A stretch of 64,000 bases of DNA from Gammaproteobacteria bacterium (lineage in GTDB: Bacteria; Pseudomonadota; Gammaproteobacteria; Pseudomonadales; Cellvibrionaceae). The stretch is taken from assembly GCA_021151835.1 (NCBI GenBank), contig JAGKWO010000014.1:43102-107101 (forward strand), given 5' to 3'. Numbering within the stretch: position 1 is the stretch's first letter; each line of letters begins with the position of its first letter. A program made the translations under genes and the position numbers. Positions 19,068 to 27,900 of this stretch are shown here, piece by piece. The notes beneath the pieces were generated by a model. That model was not told the origin of the DNA and did no database searches. It worked only from the letters and a program-made list of their open reading frames with translations.

Positions 19068-19949
19068 TTACTCAAAACTCTCAATCTTCTCTTTACACAA
19101 AATTTCCGTTAATTCTTGCAACCGCTTGACCCGCTCACCCAACCACTGAAGCTCTTCGAACGTTATTTTGTAATGCTCTGAATAACGCGCATCCACATAA
19201 GCTTTTTTCAGCAACTGAAAATAGCGGCGTTGAAGTTTGGTGTCTTGTGGAAAAACCTCAGCAATGCGTTCATTTTGTGAAATGGCGAGAGAATTGAGCA
19301 GAATTAGATTATGCGTATAAGGTTTGTAGTTAGTTAATACTAACAGCAAACATGAAAAGCAATGTTCTGTGGCTTGGTGCAATTGAAAAGCGGCATTTTT
19401 ATAATAAAGTGCATTGACTGCATTCTCATATTGGAAATAGAAAGCTTTTATATTTTCATGCCATATTTTGTAATGTTTCTCTGCAATAGCTTTATATTCC
19501 TGCGGCGTTAAATTTCCAGGCTCTGCCAATTCACGCTTGTCAGATTCATAAAGCACAATACCTTGTCTTTTAATATCGGTGAAAAAGTATTGCCCCTGAA
19601 CCAAAGCGCTGTTCACGTCATCCAGTGTATGAACCAAAATATTCAGCGGCTGGCGCACCCGCAACCCAATGCGTTGTTCCGCCAGATCCCAGATTTTATA
19701 TTCTTCTACGAGATCTTGTTGATTGACGATAACCAGAATATCGTAATCACTCACATAGCCATAACCGGGTTTATTGACCCATTTGCCAGTGGCATAGCTA
19801 CCGAACAGGATAATCTTTAAGATCCTGCCGCTTTTTTTCTTGCCCGTTGCAAAGCCGGTAACCTGCTCAAACTCTTCGCGCAGGACCGCGACGATATGTT
19901 CAAGGTTATTGCGTTTTGACGCGGGTAAGTGATCAATATTGTTATTCAT
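19068..19949 (-). CDS. Nucleotidyltransferase-HEPN domain protein
   Basis: 293 residues. The N-terminal half is a Pol-beta-type minimal nucleotidyltransferase with LFGSYATG (G50-S51) followed by SDYDILV (D68, D70). A clear third catalytic carboxylate is not obvious. The C-terminal half (about 150-280) is alpha-helical and HEPN-like, containing DARYSEHYKI, close to but not the canonical Rx4-6H RNase motif. MNT and HEPN are usually two adjacent proteins forming a toxin-antitoxin pair; here they are one chain. Possible roles are nucleotide transfer to a protein or RNA, or a defence/stress function. It is AT-rich compared with its neighbours and flanked by REP-like copy A. Confidence 0.8.
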   Translation of the reverse strand: MNNNIDHLPASKRNNLEHIVAVLREEFEQVTGFATGKKKSGRILKIILFGSYATGKWVNKPGYGYVSDYDILVIVNQQDLVEEYKIWDLAEQRIGLRVRQPLNILVHTLDDVNSALVQGQYFFTDIKRQGIVLYESDKRELAEPGNLTPQEYKAIAEKHYKIWHENIKAFYFQYENAVNALYYKNAAFQLHQATEHCFSCLLLVLTNYKPYTHNLILLNSLAISQNERIAEVFPQDTKLQRRYFQLLKKAYVDARYSEHYKITFEELQWLGERVKRLQELTEILCKEKIESFE

Positions 19950-20178
19950 GCGGTTCCATTACTGTTATCAAATCCAACATCAACGTTGGCATTAAACCTG
20001 TCCATTGGGTTATGGCTTCCATTTCTGCCGGATCTACGCATCCTATCAAACAAAAAAATAAAACATAAACATAAATTACCCATTCTTGTCGTATTTTTCA
20101 TCGTTGCAAAAGCAACAGCCGGTTCTAGTATAAAAAACGCCATTACTATCAGTGGTAAAAACGATAAAGGACCTGATT

Positions 20179-20577
20179 ATGAAAATGCTAACCATCAAAA
20201 ATGCAGTAAAGCTCGTTGCGGGTATCATTTCTGCCTGCGCAATTTCTTCACAGGCGTTCGCTGCAGACATAGCGTTAACTGGAAGCTACGGCAATTACCT
20301 GCAACCGGGATGCGGCTGGGTTTTTGGAAGTTCAAACAATTATGGGCCTACTTCCGGTGTGCCTGTGGGTGCGACTACCAACGGGGTTAATGTCACTATC
20401 CATTACCTCAATTGCAGTGGTGCTACCGGTCCACAAGCGGTAAAAGTTGTTGTGACTAACTACACTTATACCGTTCCCTATTGGGATTCGCGAATCCAGA
20501 CCGGCCAAACATGCAGTATTAATTCCGGCCAGGCAACGGCGGTAGGTACTTGCGATAGTTATCGCGTATACAATTAA
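20179..20577 (+). CDS. Small secreted Cys-containing hypothetical protein
   Basis: 132 residues: signal peptide 1-28 (cleavage after SSQAFA), then a short beta-rich protein with four Cys that could form two disulfides (QPGCGW, YLNCSG, GQTCSI, GTCDSY). No family recognised. ATG 20179 follows AAAGG at good spacing, so the longer in-frame start at 20152 is unlikely. A 16-bp palindrome and a terminator follow. Confidence 0.75.
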   Translation: MKMLTIKNAVKLVAGIISACAISSQAFAADIALTGSYGNYLQPGCGWVFGSSNNYGPTSGVPVGATTNGVNVTIHYLNCSGATGPQAVKVVVTNYTYTVPYWDSRIQTGQTCSINSGQATAVGTCDSYRVYN

Positions 20578-20581
20578 GAGC

Positions 20582-20597
20582 GCACGTGATCACGTGC
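20582..20597. repeat. Perfect 16-bp palindrome
   Basis: gcacgtgatcacgtgc reads the same on both strands and lies five bases after the stop of the small secreted protein gene. It could be a protein-binding site or a transcript-end hairpin; function unknown. Confidence 0.5.
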
Positions 20598-20620
20598 TAT
20601 TAAACTGCATTTAATAAATA

Positions 20621-20658
20621 AAAAACCCGTCGCTCCACCGGAGTGACGGGTTTTTTTA
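20621..20658. terminator. Bidirectional rho-independent terminator
   Basis: A-rich flank, stem aacccgtc..ctcc / ggag.gacgggtt, and seven T on the other side. It serves the plus-strand secreted protein gene and the minus-strand plsC operon. Confidence 0.88.
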
Positions 20659-20670
20659 AACGATGAATTG

Positions 20671-21444
20671 TTAGTTAGCTTGTTGTTCAATATCCGCAGT
20701 CGCCGTTGCAACAATACGCACACCATCTTTTCGCGCCGGTGGCATGTTGGCAATTTCATTTTCAATCCAGTTTTTAATATCTTCCGTTAACTGTTTGCGG
20801 TCTTTCCCCGCGGTCTCAAATGGTTCGCTGATTACTACGCGAATAGTGCCCGGGTACTTAATAAACTGTTTATGTGGCCAACATTCACCGGCATTGTGCG
20901 CAACGGCGATAATCGGTACTCCCGCGCTGATTGCAATGTCTGCGCCGCTCCGTGCGTAATTACCGGCCAGTCCAACGGGGGTGCGTGTCCCTTCAGGAAA
21001 AATCAGCAAATTATTGCCTTGTTGCAAACGATGCAGACCGATTTTTTTTATTTCTTTAAGCGCTTGTATCGGGTTACCGCGATCAATCGCAATAGGGCGC
21101 AAACTGGCCAGGCCCCAGCCAAAAAATGGAATACGAAATAATTCCTTTTTCAGGATGGTACTGACCGGGCCAAAATAATATTGCAGGAACATGGTTTCCC
21201 AGGTGCTTTGGTGTTTGGCCATCACCACGCAGGGAAATTTATCGGCATGTTTGCTGCCGGTAATATCAAAACGCACGCCGCAACATAACCAGATCCAGAA
21301 CATCACAAAACGATTCCAGCAGGTAACAATACGCCAGCGCCAGCTATAGGGAAAAATGGGCCAGATAATTACTGCAACCAAACCAGCCAGGGCGCTGGTA
21401 ATGTTATAGCCAATGGCAAAAATTAAACTGCGAAGTCTTAGCAC
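20671..21444 (-). CDS. plsC: 1-acyl-sn-glycerol-3-phosphate acyltransferase
   Basis: 257 residues from a GTG start one base after the gmhB stop (TAA-C-GTG). This inner-membrane enzyme converts lysophosphatidate to phosphatidate. Two N-terminal hydrophobic helices precede the acyltransferase motif AKHQSTWET (His78 with Glu83 at the usual Asp position) and the acceptor motif FPEGTRTP (residues 149-156). The HX4E form is common in this proteobacterial subgroup. A longer reading frame extends upstream within gmhB, but the family N-terminus and coupling support 21444. Confidence 0.9.
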   Translation of the reverse strand: MLRLRSLIFAIGYNITSALAGLVAVIIWPIFPYSWRWRIVTCWNRFVMFWIWLCCGVRFDITGSKHADKFPCVVMAKHQSTWETMFLQYYFGPVSTILKKELFRIPFFGWGLASLRPIAIDRGNPIQALKEIKKIGLHRLQQGNNLLIFPEGTRTPVGLAGNYARSGADIAISAGVPIIAVAHNAGECWPHKQFIKYPGTIRVVISEPFETAGKDRKQLTEDIKNWIENEIANMPPARKDGVRIVATATADIEQQAN

Positions 21445-21445
21445 G

Positions 21446-22036
21446 TTAAATTCCGTTAGCTGTTTCAGTATTGGCAATGACAAAATCCACTGCGGCCGCG
21501 AGATCATCAACCACCTGGATCTGATCGATAGTAATAGGGATTGCGTTAGTGGATGGATCTGAACTGGCGAGTTGGGCAAGGGTAATTTTGCCATTGCCGG
21601 TTTGTACCAGAATGGGTTTGCAACCTTTTTGAATTCCGGCTTGTAAATCGCGCAAACTATCGCCGACAAAATAACAGGATTCTACCGAGGTATTAAATTC
21701 TGCTTCAATCGCATCCAGCATACCCGGTTTGGGTTTGCGGCATTTGCAATTGTCTTCATCGCGGTGCGGGCAATAAAAAATTGCACCGATCTCGCCGCCT
21801 TGTTCTTCTACTAACCGCGTAATTTTTTCATGCATCGCCTCAAGGTCTTCCAAATCAAATTTATCTTTGGCGAGACCTGCCTGATTGGTGGCGATGACCA
21901 CGGTAAAGCCCGCTTTGTTCAAGCGCACAATAGCGTCGATGCTGCCTTCAATCGGTATGCATTCGTCGGCAGATTTTACGTAGTCATCCCGGTCGTGATT
22001 AATAACGCCGTCGCGATCTAAAATGATCAATTTCAT
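21446..22036 (-). CDS. gmhB: D-glycero-beta-D-manno-heptose 1,7-bisphosphate 7-phosphatase
   Basis: 196 residues of HAD superfamily phosphatase acting in ADP-heptose (LPS core) synthesis. Seen: nucleophile motif LDRDGVIN near the N-terminus, TNQAGLA, and the zinc-binding Cys/His cluster CPHRDEDNCKCRKP, then GDSLRDLQAG. ATG 22036 overlaps the upstream stop by four bases (ATGA), favouring it over ATG 22051. It is part of glyQ-glyS-orf-gmhB-plsC. Confidence 0.92.
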   Translation of the reverse strand: MKLIILDRDGVINHDRDDYVKSADECIPIEGSIDAIVRLNKAGFTVVIATNQAGLAKDKFDLEDLEAMHEKITRLVEEQGGEIGAIFYCPHRDEDNCKCRKPKPGMLDAIEAEFNTSVESCYFVGDSLRDLQAGIQKGCKPILVQTGNGKITLAQLASSDPSTNAIPITIDQIQVVDDLAAAVDFVIANTETANGI

Positions 22037-22347
22037 TTTTTTAACAGCCATATACCAGCGAAATCATATTTCGTGCCGTTACAGTCAGTAGCCGATGAAA
22101 ACCGGACGCTGACTTTATTTCCGCCCATCAGAGCGGCGGTCATTAGTGTTAATGCGTTTTTTAAATTGGGATTATCAGGTGCGATCACAAAGATCGTATT
22201 CTCTACCGTGGTAGCCCAGATAGCTCCATTGTCGCCAGCGTAGATAGAGGCCAAGGTTACAGGACATTCAATATAAGCCTGAGCATTTGCGGTAATACCA
22301 AAAATTAATCCTAATGAAGCGGCTATTTTTTTCACAATGGTTTCCAT
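22033..22347 (-). CDS. Small secreted hypothetical protein inserted between glyS and gmhB
   Basis: 104 residues with a signal peptide (positively charged METIVKK, then hydrophobic ASLGLIFGITANAQA) and a mature part of about 80 residues with two Cys that could pair. No family recognised. It overlaps gmhB by four bases, so it is in the operon. In Pseudomonas-type genomes glyS and gmhB are normally direct neighbours, so this is an extra gene. Confidence 0.7.
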   Translation of the reverse strand: METIVKKIAASLGLIFGITANAQAYIECPVTLASIYAGDNGAIWATTVENTIFVIAPDNPNLKNALTLMTAALMGGNKVSVRFSSATDCNGTKYDFAGIWLLKK

Positions 22348-22400
22348 ATTTGGAAGTAAGCATTTCAGTTACGAAATGCTTATTCAAGTCAGGTATAAAA

Positions 22401-24479
22401 TTAGTTTTTCGCCGGAACCAGATATGAAATATCCGCCACTTCCAAAAATAATCCGCGCAGTTGTTGCAACAATGCCAAACGGTTTTGTTGCAGCGCCGGG
22501 TCGTCACTCATTACCATAACGCTGTCAAAAAATGCATCGACCGGTTGCTGCAAATCGGCGAGTGCGGCCAGTGCTTTGGTGTATTCGCGTTTGGCAAATA
22601 AAGGTGTCACCAATTCCGCTTTGGCGCTAATAGCGCTGGCGAGATGTTTTTCAGCCTCTTCCTGCAACAAATTAGCGTGAACTACCGCATTGGTTGATGC
22701 ATTTTGTTTGGCGAGGATATTGGATACGCGCTTGTTGGCAGCGGCCAATGCTTGTGCCTGCGGTAATTTGCTGAATTCATTGACTGCGAGTACGCGCTGG
22801 TTGATATCCAATGGTTGCGATAATTGTTTTGCAGTAACGGATTGGAAAACTTCTGCTGGAATATTTGCATCTTCAAACATCGCGCGGAAACGGTCGAGCA
22901 TATAACCAAGCACTTGCTCTACCAGTTCATCGCCAATGGTTAAATTTTTGTGCTGCGCTTTGGCGAACGTGAGTAACTCGCGCAAATCGAGCGTGAGCTT
23001 TTTTTCCACCAGCAAACGCAATACCGCGATACTTGCACGACGCAATGCGAATGGATCTTTTGAACCAGTTGGTTGTTGGCCGATACCAAAAATACCACTG
23101 ATGGTATCAATGCGATCTGCCAGTGCGATGATTGTACCGGTAGTCGTTGCCGGTAGTTGGTCACCGGCAAAACGCGGCATATATTGCTCGTTCATCGCGG
23201 CGGCAACTTCTGCGTTTTCACCATCGTTCAGTGCGTAGTAGAAGCCTGCGATACCTTGCATATCGTCGAACTCACCGACCATATTGGTCACGAGATCCGA
23301 TTTACACAACTCACCCGCGCGGATAGCTGACTTTTCGTCAGCATTTAATTTGCCCGCAATAAATTGCGCGAGCTTGGCAACGCGTTCGGTTTTCTCAAAG
23401 ATGGTGCCGAGCTGCGCCTGGAACACAATAGTTTTTAACCGTTCACGCAATGCAGCGAGCGTGGTTTTTTTATCGGTTTCAAAAAAGAAGGCAGCATCGG
23501 AAAGACGGGGGCGAATAACGCGCTCGTTACCGTCGATAATTTGCGATGCGTCTTTGCTGTGGATATTCGCTACCGTGATGAAATTATTTTTCAACTTGCC
23601 GTTGGCATCCACCACGTGGAAATATTTCTGGTGTTCTTTCATGGAAGCAATCAATGCTTCAGAGGGAACAGCGAGGAAGCGTTCTTCAAATTTACCGGTC
23701 AATGCTACCGGCCATTCAACCAGCGCGGTTACTTCATCCAGAAGTGATGCATCAATTACCGCAACACCGCCGACTTTTTTTGCTTCGGCTTCAACCTGCT
23801 CTTTAATAATTGCGCTGCGCTCGGCGAAATCGGCCACCACATAACCGGTGTTTTTCAACACAGAGGCGTAGTCGCTGGCCCGGGCTAATTCGATAGCATT
23901 GTTGTAATGAAAACGGTGGCCGCGGCTGGTGCGGCCAGCCGTTAATCCGAGCACAGATGCATTAATGACATCGCTGCCAAACAACATCACCAGCCAATGG
24001 ACCGGGCGTACAAATTCTTCGCGCTTTGCGCCCCACTTCATGCGTTTTGCAATCGGCAATTTTGCCAGCGCATCGGCTACAACGGCTTCAAGTAAATCAA
24101 CGGTTTTTTTGCCGGTAGTGCTAATGCGTGCAACCAGTTTTTCTGCTTTGCCATCGCTTTCGGCTTTTAATTCGCTCGGGGCGATACCATTTTTTTCGGC
24201 GAACGCGAGTGCCGCTTTGGTGGGCTGGCCTTCTTTATCAAACGCAATTGCGGCGGGCGGGCCCCACACAACCAATTCTTTGGAGGGTGTTTCACTCGCG
24301 AGATTCTCCACCAACACCGCTAAACGGCGCGGGGCCGCAAACGGTTTGATGGCAGTAAACGCTAATTCTTCGGCTTTCAAATTCGCTTCGATGGTTTCTG
24401 CGAAAGATGCCATCAAATTTTTTAACGCTTTGGGTGGTAACTCTTCCGTTCCCAACTCAACAAGAAAATCAGCAGACAT
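22401..24479 (-). CDS. glyS: Glycine--tRNA ligase beta subunit
   Basis: 692 residues, the normal length of the bacterial alpha2beta2 GlyRS beta chain, which binds tRNA-Gly. N-terminal SADFLVELGTEELPPKAL (family hallmark), internal VRPVHWLVMLFG, DDMQGIAGFYY, and a C-terminal anticodon-binding domain. The start overlaps the glyQ stop by one base. Confidence 0.97.
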   Translation of the reverse strand: MSADFLVELGTEELPPKALKNLMASFAETIEANLKAEELAFTAIKPFAAPRRLAVLVENLASETPSKELVVWGPPAAIAFDKEGQPTKAALAFAEKNGIAPSELKAESDGKAEKLVARISTTGKKTVDLLEAVVADALAKLPIAKRMKWGAKREEFVRPVHWLVMLFGSDVINASVLGLTAGRTSRGHRFHYNNAIELARASDYASVLKNTGYVVADFAERSAIIKEQVEAEAKKVGGVAVIDASLLDEVTALVEWPVALTGKFEERFLAVPSEALIASMKEHQKYFHVVDANGKLKNNFITVANIHSKDASQIIDGNERVIRPRLSDAAFFFETDKKTTLAALRERLKTIVFQAQLGTIFEKTERVAKLAQFIAGKLNADEKSAIRAGELCKSDLVTNMVGEFDDMQGIAGFYYALNDGENAEVAAAMNEQYMPRFAGDQLPATTTGTIIALADRIDTISGIFGIGQQPTGSKDPFALRRASIAVLRLLVEKKLTLDLRELLTFAKAQHKNLTIGDELVEQVLGYMLDRFRAMFEDANIPAEVFQSVTAKQLSQPLDINQRVLAVNEFSKLPQAQALAAANKRVSNILAKQNASTNAVVHANLLQEEAEKHLASAISAKAELVTPLFAKREYTKALAALADLQQPVDAFFDSVMVMSDDPALQQNRLALLQQLRGLFLEVADISYLVPAKN

Positions 24480-25429
24480 TATTTTTCCTCCGCAGCAGCG
24501 CTAAGCAATTCATTTCTTAAAGCTTCCGGCGCGAGGGGGAAGCCAAGGGCTTTGCGGCTGTCGTAATAGGCTTGTGCAACGGCGCGCGATAAAGTGCGCA
24601 CGCGCAAAATAAAACGCTGACGCTCGGTAACCGAAATTGCGTGGCGCGCGTCGAGCAAGTTAAACGCGTGCGAGGCTTTCATCACCATTTCATACGCGGG
24701 CAGCGGCAGATTTTTTTCCATCAAGCGCTGGCTTTCTTTTTCGTAGAAATCGAAATTGCTGAACAAAAATGCAGTGTCGGCTTCTTCAAAGTTGTAAGTG
24801 GATTGTTCCACTTCGTTTTGATGGAATACATCGCCGTAAGTGACTTTGTCGCCATTTGGGTTGATGGTCCATACCAGGTCAAAGATCGAATCCACACCTT
24901 GCAGGTACATGGCAATACGCTCGATACCGTAAGTAATTTCGCCGGTCACCGGGAAACACTCCAGGCCGCCAACTTGTTGGAAGTAAGTGAACTGCGTTAC
25001 TTCCATGCCGTTCAGCCAGACTTCCCAACCCAGGCCCCAGGCCCCGAGCGTGGGCGATTCCCAGTTGTCCTCTACAAAGCGGATATCGTGCACGTTAGTG
25101 TCGATGCCCATTTCGCGCAGCGAGCCAAGATACAAATCCTGGATGTTTTCCGGCGACGGTTTCATCGCCACCTGGAATTGATAGTAATGCTGCAAGCGAT
25201 TGGGGTTTTCACCGTAGCGGCCGTCTTTCGGGCGGCGGCAAGGTTGCACGTAGGCGGTGTTCCAGGTTTCCGGGCCGATAGCGCGCAGGAAGGTTGCGGG
25301 GTGGAAAGTACCGGCGCCGACTTCGAGGTCGAGCGGTTGCAAAATCACGCAGCCTTGGCGCGCCCAGTAGTCTTGCAGGGCAAGGATCAAACCCTGGAAG
25401 GTGCTTACGTCATAACGTTTTTCAGACAT
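24479..25429 (-). CDS. glyQ: Glycine--tRNA ligase alpha subunit
   Basis: 316 residues; catalyses glycine activation with GlyS. Starts MSEKRYDVSTFQGLI at ATG 25429 after CAGGTCC; a longer frame to 25468 adds residues absent from the family. Highly conserved GCVILQPLDLEVGAGTFHP (in two pieces) and YVQPCRRPKDGRYGENPNR are visible. It is the first gene of the glyQ-glyS-orf-gmhB-plsC operon. Confidence 0.97.
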   Translation of the reverse strand: MSEKRYDVSTFQGLILALQDYWARQGCVILQPLDLEVGAGTFHPATFLRAIGPETWNTAYVQPCRRPKDGRYGENPNRLQHYYQFQVAMKPSPENIQDLYLGSLREMGIDTNVHDIRFVEDNWESPTLGAWGLGWEVWLNGMEVTQFTYFQQVGGLECFPVTGEITYGIERIAMYLQGVDSIFDLVWTINPNGDKVTYGDVFHQNEVEQSTYNFEEADTAFLFSNFDFYEKESQRLMEKNLPLPAYEMVMKASHAFNLLDARHAISVTERQRFILRVRTLSRAVAQAYYDSRKALGFPLAPEALRNELLSAAAEEK

Positions 25430-25581
25430 GGTGGACCTGATTGATGAATGGTGGTCGATGAAATGCAAAAAATGCGGCGATTATAGCGGGAGAATCAGCG
25501 CGAGGGGCAGGGGCGAGTCCGGGAATTTTGGAAAAGCACAGAAAGGAAGGGCTCTCCGGCGGAAGAACCCCTCCCGGGCTT

Positions 25582-26289
25582 TTATTGGCGGCGCAGTTGG
25601 CGGCGGGCAAAGAGTGCCATCAGGCCTAACAAAGCGAGCATGGGGGCTGCCGGTTCCGGCACTGAAACGCGGTCGTCTTTTACGAGCAATGTGCCGTGCC
25701 AGTAGGAAATATCCGTTAAATACATTTCGACATACATTGCGGAGTCAGAGTAGGCATTACTATAGGGATTTTCGAGATGCACAAACCCGGATGTGTCCGC
25801 ATCTTTCATGAAGATTCCAAAGGCACTTTTGGACGTCCATGACTCAACCAGATTTCCGTGCTCATCATAGACCTCGGAACGGGAATCCGGACCCTGGCCC
25901 AGGATTTCATAAATTTGATTGAACAGATCTTCATATTTACCTGCCGGCGAGTTTAAGAATCCCGCAGTAAACGAAAGTGACCCCGCTTCAGCGGTTGATT
26001 GAAACCACTCGGGCAGGCCATCAAACAAGCTGACCCATAAATGATTTACTTCATTGGCTGTCGGTAAACGCCAACCCGCATATTCGGTGGATAACAAACC
26101 CACCACTTGCGTGTAGCTGTAATGGTTGTTAACCCCGAAATCCATCCACACCAGTCCGGTAGTAGTTTCGAGTGCGGCTTTGTTATCGCCGGCGATAAAC
26201 GCGTCGGCTTGTACGATGGGCAATGCCTGGGTCGTCGCTGAGAGTAGTAAGCCGCTTAAGCCCATAACGCGGGCCAGTTTTTTAAGCAT
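25582..26289 (-). CDS. PEP-CTERM sorted secreted protein
   Basis: 235 residues: signal peptide (LARVMGLSGLLLSATTQA), a soluble domain containing TGLVWMDF and WRLPTANEV, a pattern seen in DUF1566-like lectin-type repeats, and a C-terminal tail VPEPAAPMLALLGLMALF followed by an Arg cluster. The tail is the PEP-CTERM signal recognised by exosortase. The protein is expected to be cleaved by an exosortase and released to the exterior or exopolysaccharide; the exosortase is not in this window. ATG 26289 follows ATGGAGCTTACC (GGAG). Confidence 0.85.
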   Translation of the reverse strand: MLKKLARVMGLSGLLLSATTQALPIVQADAFIAGDNKAALETTTGLVWMDFGVNNHYSYTQVVGLLSTEYAGWRLPTANEVNHLWVSLFDGLPEWFQSTAEAGSLSFTAGFLNSPAGKYEDLFNQIYEILGQGPDSRSEVYDEHGNLVESWTSKSAFGIFMKDADTSGFVHLENPYSNAYSDSAMYVEMYLTDISYWHGTLLVKDDRVSVPEPAAPMLALLGLMALFARRQLRRQ

Positions 26290-26529
26290 GGTAAGCTCCA
26301 TTTATTCAAGGTTTATTATTGATACTGCGCCATTCACAGTGGCGCAAAATATAACATGTATGCGATAAAATTTGGTCATTTTTTAGCTGGCATTCCAGCA
26401 GGTAAGGATCTGTAAAAATTCGTTATGCCCCGGAACGAATTCCTGCCCGCTATGACCAACAGCCGCCCAACGGCAAACACCATCGCGTTACCGCGCATAA
26501 CAAGAAAAGATCAACCAAAGGAAAACCCC

Positions 26530-27072
26530 ATGGATAACCAACAAAAATTCTCTTCGCTCACCATCGGCCTGCACTGGATTATTGCGCTGACCATTATCGC
26601 CCTGACCGGTATTGGTTTTTATATGTCGTGGTATGAGGTGTATTCGCTGTACGACTGGCATAAATCCTTCGGGGTGGTGATTTTCCTGTTGGTGCTGGTC
26701 CGGGTTTGGTGGCGACTTAAAAATGGTTGGCCGGCACCGGTGCGCGAATATCCCGCGCTGGAACATCGGCTGGCCCAGGCAACCCATTGGGTGTTGATTG
26801 TTGCCACGGTGTTGATGCCAATTTCCGGGATGATGTATTCCGGCCTGGGCGGTTACGGCGTTAAGGTATTTGGCTGGGTGTTAATCCCGGGCAATCATAA
26901 TGCCGAAGGCCAGGTGGAACCATTCCATGCGGGCTTATCGCAACTGGGCGCATTTACCCATGAGTGGCTGGGTTATGTATTGGTGGGAGCGATTGCACTG
27001 CACATTGCCGGCGCACTGAAGCATCATTTACTTGATAAGGACCGGACGCTGCGCCGTATGCTTGGACAGTAA
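26530..27072 (+). CDS. Cytochrome b561
   Basis: 180 residues, four membrane helices. Haem-ligand His residues are visible in LHWIIALT, DWHKSFG, THWVLIV and HEWLGYVLVGAIALHIAGALKHH (read in two parts). This di-haem quinol-oxidising (CybB-type) protein moves electrons across the inner membrane. ATG 26530 follows AAAGGAAAA; the longer frame from 26425 has no ribosome site. Confidence 0.92.
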   Translation: MDNQQKFSSLTIGLHWIIALTIIALTGIGFYMSWYEVYSLYDWHKSFGVVIFLLVLVRVWWRLKNGWPAPVREYPALEHRLAQATHWVLIVATVLMPISGMMYSGLGGYGVKVFGWVLIPGNHNAEGQVEPFHAGLSQLGAFTHEWLGYVLVGAIALHIAGALKHHLLDKDRTLRRMLGQ

Positions 27073-27284
27073 ATGTACGAAATTCAGGCGCCATTCAGTT
27101 TCAAAATACAGCCGAGTAAACCGGTCGTAAACAGCGAGTAAATAGAGCGTAAAAGCCGGTGTTTACGGATGTTAATTGTTGAACCAGAGGCCTATTTTTT
27201 TAATCACAGGGTTAACGAAGAGACGGCAACAACAGTTGAGCGCTGCAATCTCTTCCTTATTACGTTGATTGGAGTGGGCTCATT

Positions 27285-27851
27285 ATGAAAAATTTGAACG
27301 TATTTGCGTTAGCTGAAAATGATCACCTGGTACAACCGGAAGAATTTGAAGATATCCAGGGCAGTACATCAGCCCTGGCAATCCTCAGCGATTTCCGCAG
27401 CCATAAACCCCATATGGTGGATTGCCACCTGGAAGCGGCAGAAGCCCTGGAGCTGATGCTGGCTGAAGATGTTGCCATTAAACTGGTGGTGGACGATCAA
27501 AAAGAATTTGTCGGTGTGATTAGCCGCGATGATCTTTCCGACCACAATATGCTGTTAAAGCAAATGGCCTTGCGCCTTAAACGCGATGAGTTGCTGGTGC
27601 GCGATTTAATGCACAGCCGCAGCAGTATTAATGCGATTGACTACCACCAATTCAAACGCGCTACGGTTGCCGATGTGGTTTCTACCTTAAAGAAAACCCA
27701 TCAGGAATATTTGTTGGTGGTGGATACCGATGCGCACCATATCCGCGGCATAGTGTCATCGCGCGATATTTCCCGTCGTTTACATACGCCGGTAGAAATT
27801 GAAAAAGAATTAACGTTTATTGATATTTTCACTGCGGTGAGGGTGTTTTAA
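27285..27851 (+). CDS. CBS-domain protein
   Basis: 188 residues with two CBS motifs: about 25-105 (DVAIKLVVDDQKEFVGVISRDDL, read in two parts) and about 110-180 (EYLLVVDTDAHHIRGIVSSRDIS, read in two parts). CBS pairs bind adenosine nucleotides and regulate partner proteins; no catalytic domain is attached. Strong GGAG at 27270-27275. Followed by a bidirectional terminator. Confidence 0.88.
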   Translation: MKNLNVFALAENDHLVQPEEFEDIQGSTSALAILSDFRSHKPHMVDCHLEAAEALELMLAEDVAIKLVVDDQKEFVGVISRDDLSDHNMLLKQMALRLKRDELLVRDLMHSRSSINAIDYHQFKRATVADVVSTLKKTHQEYLLVVDTDAHHIRGIVSSRDISRRLHTPVEIEKELTFIDIFTAVRVF

Positions 27852-27868
27852 TTAAACGTGATGTGAGT

Positions 27869-27900
27869 AAAACGGGCCGCAACTGCGGCCCGTTTTATTT
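27869..27900. terminator. Bidirectional rho-independent terminator
   Basis: A perfect 12-bp stem (aaaacgggccgc / gcggcccgtttt, loop aact) is followed by attt. It separates the convergent CBS gene and the membrane protein gene, whose stop codon overlaps the stem. Confidence 0.88.

Noticed and set aside
19068..19949. Nucleotidyltransferase as a second CBASS synthase
   Set aside because: Short MNT-type core with HEPN-like C-terminal half, no AGS-C or effector gene nearby.
27169..27288. 39-codon ORF ending on the CBS gene start (ATGA overlap)
   Set aside because: No clear ribosome site, no membrane or domain signal; GGAG at 27270 belongs to the CBS gene.
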